This document shows, in pieces, positions 63,450-64,000 of a stretch of 64,000 bases of DNA (the stretch's first letter is position 1; the number at the start of each line of letters is the position of its first letter). The stretch spans positions 62,001 to 126,000 of the forward strand of contig CALLWB010000008.1 of the NCBI GenBank assembly GCA_938016265.1, in the 5' to 3' direction. This DNA is from an uncultured Saprospiraceae bacterium (GTDB lineage: Bacteria > Bacteroidota > Bacteroidia > Chitinophagales > Saprospiraceae). The position numbers were made by a program, and so were the translations under genes. Below the pieces are notes generated by a model that saw only the letters and a list, made by a program, of their open reading frames with translations, searched no databases and was not told where the DNA came from.

Positions 63450-63938
63450 ATGACTACAACCAACACACAACACATATGGCAATTGCTTGAGCAGGTCTGC
63501 GACCCTGAAGTTCCAGTATTGACTGTCGTTGACCTTGGTGTGGTTAGAGAAGTGACCATAAATGACAAGAAGATAGAAGTCACTATCACGCCAACTTATT
63601 CCGGCTGCCCTGCGATGAATGTCATCGAAATTGAAATCAAAGCAATTTTGCAAGAGCATGGATTTGAACCGATTGTAAAAACAGTGCTTAGCCCAGCTTG
63701 GACGACCAATTGGCTTTCAGAAAATGGTCGGAAAAAACTAAAAGAATACGGCATTGCACCTCCCGTTGAAGGCAGTATAGATAAGAATGCCCTATTCCCC
63801 GAGGAAAAAAATATTCATTGTCCTCAATGCGACTCCTCTAACACCCAACTGGTAAGCCAATTCGGATCTACTGCATGCAAAGCACTATATAAGTGCAAAG
63901 ATTGTCTGGAGCCTTTTGATTATTTTAAGTGCCATTAG
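63450..63938 (+). CDS. paaD: Phenylacetate epoxidase maturation factor PaaD
   Basis: I chose the ATG at 63450 (162 residues), 4 bp after paaC. The N-terminal part is a DUF59/MIP18-type domain (VCDPEVPVLTVVDLGVVREV, then TPTYSGCPAMNVIE). The C-terminal end has a zinc ribbon with two Cys pairs (HCPQC ... YKCKDC) and a last FKCH. PaaD is needed for assembly or maturation of the epoxidase, probably its iron or iron-sulphur parts. It is the last gene in the window; no paaK, paaG or paaJ is seen. Confidence 0.95.
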   Translation: MTTTNTQHIWQLLEQVCDPEVPVLTVVDLGVVREVTINDKKIEVTITPTYSGCPAMNVIEIEIKAILQEHGFEPIVKTVLSPAWTTNWLSENGRKKLKEYGIAPPVEGSIDKNALFPEEKNIHCPQCDSSNTQLVSQFGSTACKALYKCKDCLEPFDYFKCH

Positions 63939-64000
63939 GGCCATCTTCTCCTCTTCCATTTCCAATTTTTCGCAAAAAAAAGCTTCCCTTTCCAAATCAA
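63939..64000. other. Window end, 62 bp
   Basis: Nothing recognisable follows paaD. The stretch is pyrimidine-rich with an A8 run. Further phenylacetate genes may follow outside the window. Confidence 0.3.

Overview
The window is chromosomal DNA from a Bacteroidota bacterium, most likely a Saprospiria/Saprospiraceae-like lineage (inference). The evidence is a GldH gliding lipoprotein, type IX secretion (T9SS) C-terminal sorting domains, an Oar-like TonB-dependent receptor with a carboxypeptidase-regulatory N-domain, weak ribosome binding sites, and many promoters with the Bacteroidota -7 element TAnnTTTG. No phage, insertion sequence, CRISPR array, rRNA or tRNA was seen.

Layout. 1-11.6 kb: a truncated aldo/keto reductase, an SH3-domain lipoprotein, a palindromic repeat array, rpsT, sucA, a secreted protein with a dockerin-like C-terminus, an SH3 protein and a polytopic glycosyltransferase-like protein. 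11.8-20.5 kb: an ABC-2 permease, the TonB-dependent receptor, an outer-membrane barrel, a GNAT/SdiA-regulated-like pair and a lipoprotein. 20.6-26.9 kb (minus strand): infC-rpmI-rplT, a small lipoprotein, gldH, dnaJ, grpE and an HI0933-type flavoprotein. 27.4-31.7 kb: a MacA/MacB/TolC-like exporter with no ATPase gene. 32.2-46.5 kb: a T9SS-exported subtilase, ftcD-fchA, trmN6, a CBM9-like surface protein and two secreted structural proteins. 46.6-55 kb (minus strand): uvrA, rny, zapA, a coiled-coil protein and pheT. 55-56 kb: a zeta-toxin-like kinase with a small overlapping partner. 56.1-63.9 kb: phenylacetyl-CoA epoxidase genes paaE-paaA-paaB, then a 1066-residue adhesin, then paaC-paaD.

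How they work together. Core translation, chaperone, repair and cell-division genes are mixed with cell-surface genes. The phenylacetate genes, the formimidoyl-glutamate (histidine) pathway enzyme and 2-oxoglutarate dehydrogenase E1 fit an aerobic heterotroph. The subtilase, the CBM9-like protein, TonB import and efflux fit a polymer-degrading, surface-associated life.

Most noteworthy: three unrelated surface proteins (at 5891, 39586 and 59307) end in the same ~220-260 residue module, which finishes in a dockerin/EF-hand-like calcium-binding pair and is distinct from the usual T9SS domain. One of them sits inside the phenylacetate cluster. PaaB is a tandem duplication of the normal one-domain subunit. 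The kinase/partner pair looks like an undescribed toxin-antitoxin-type module.
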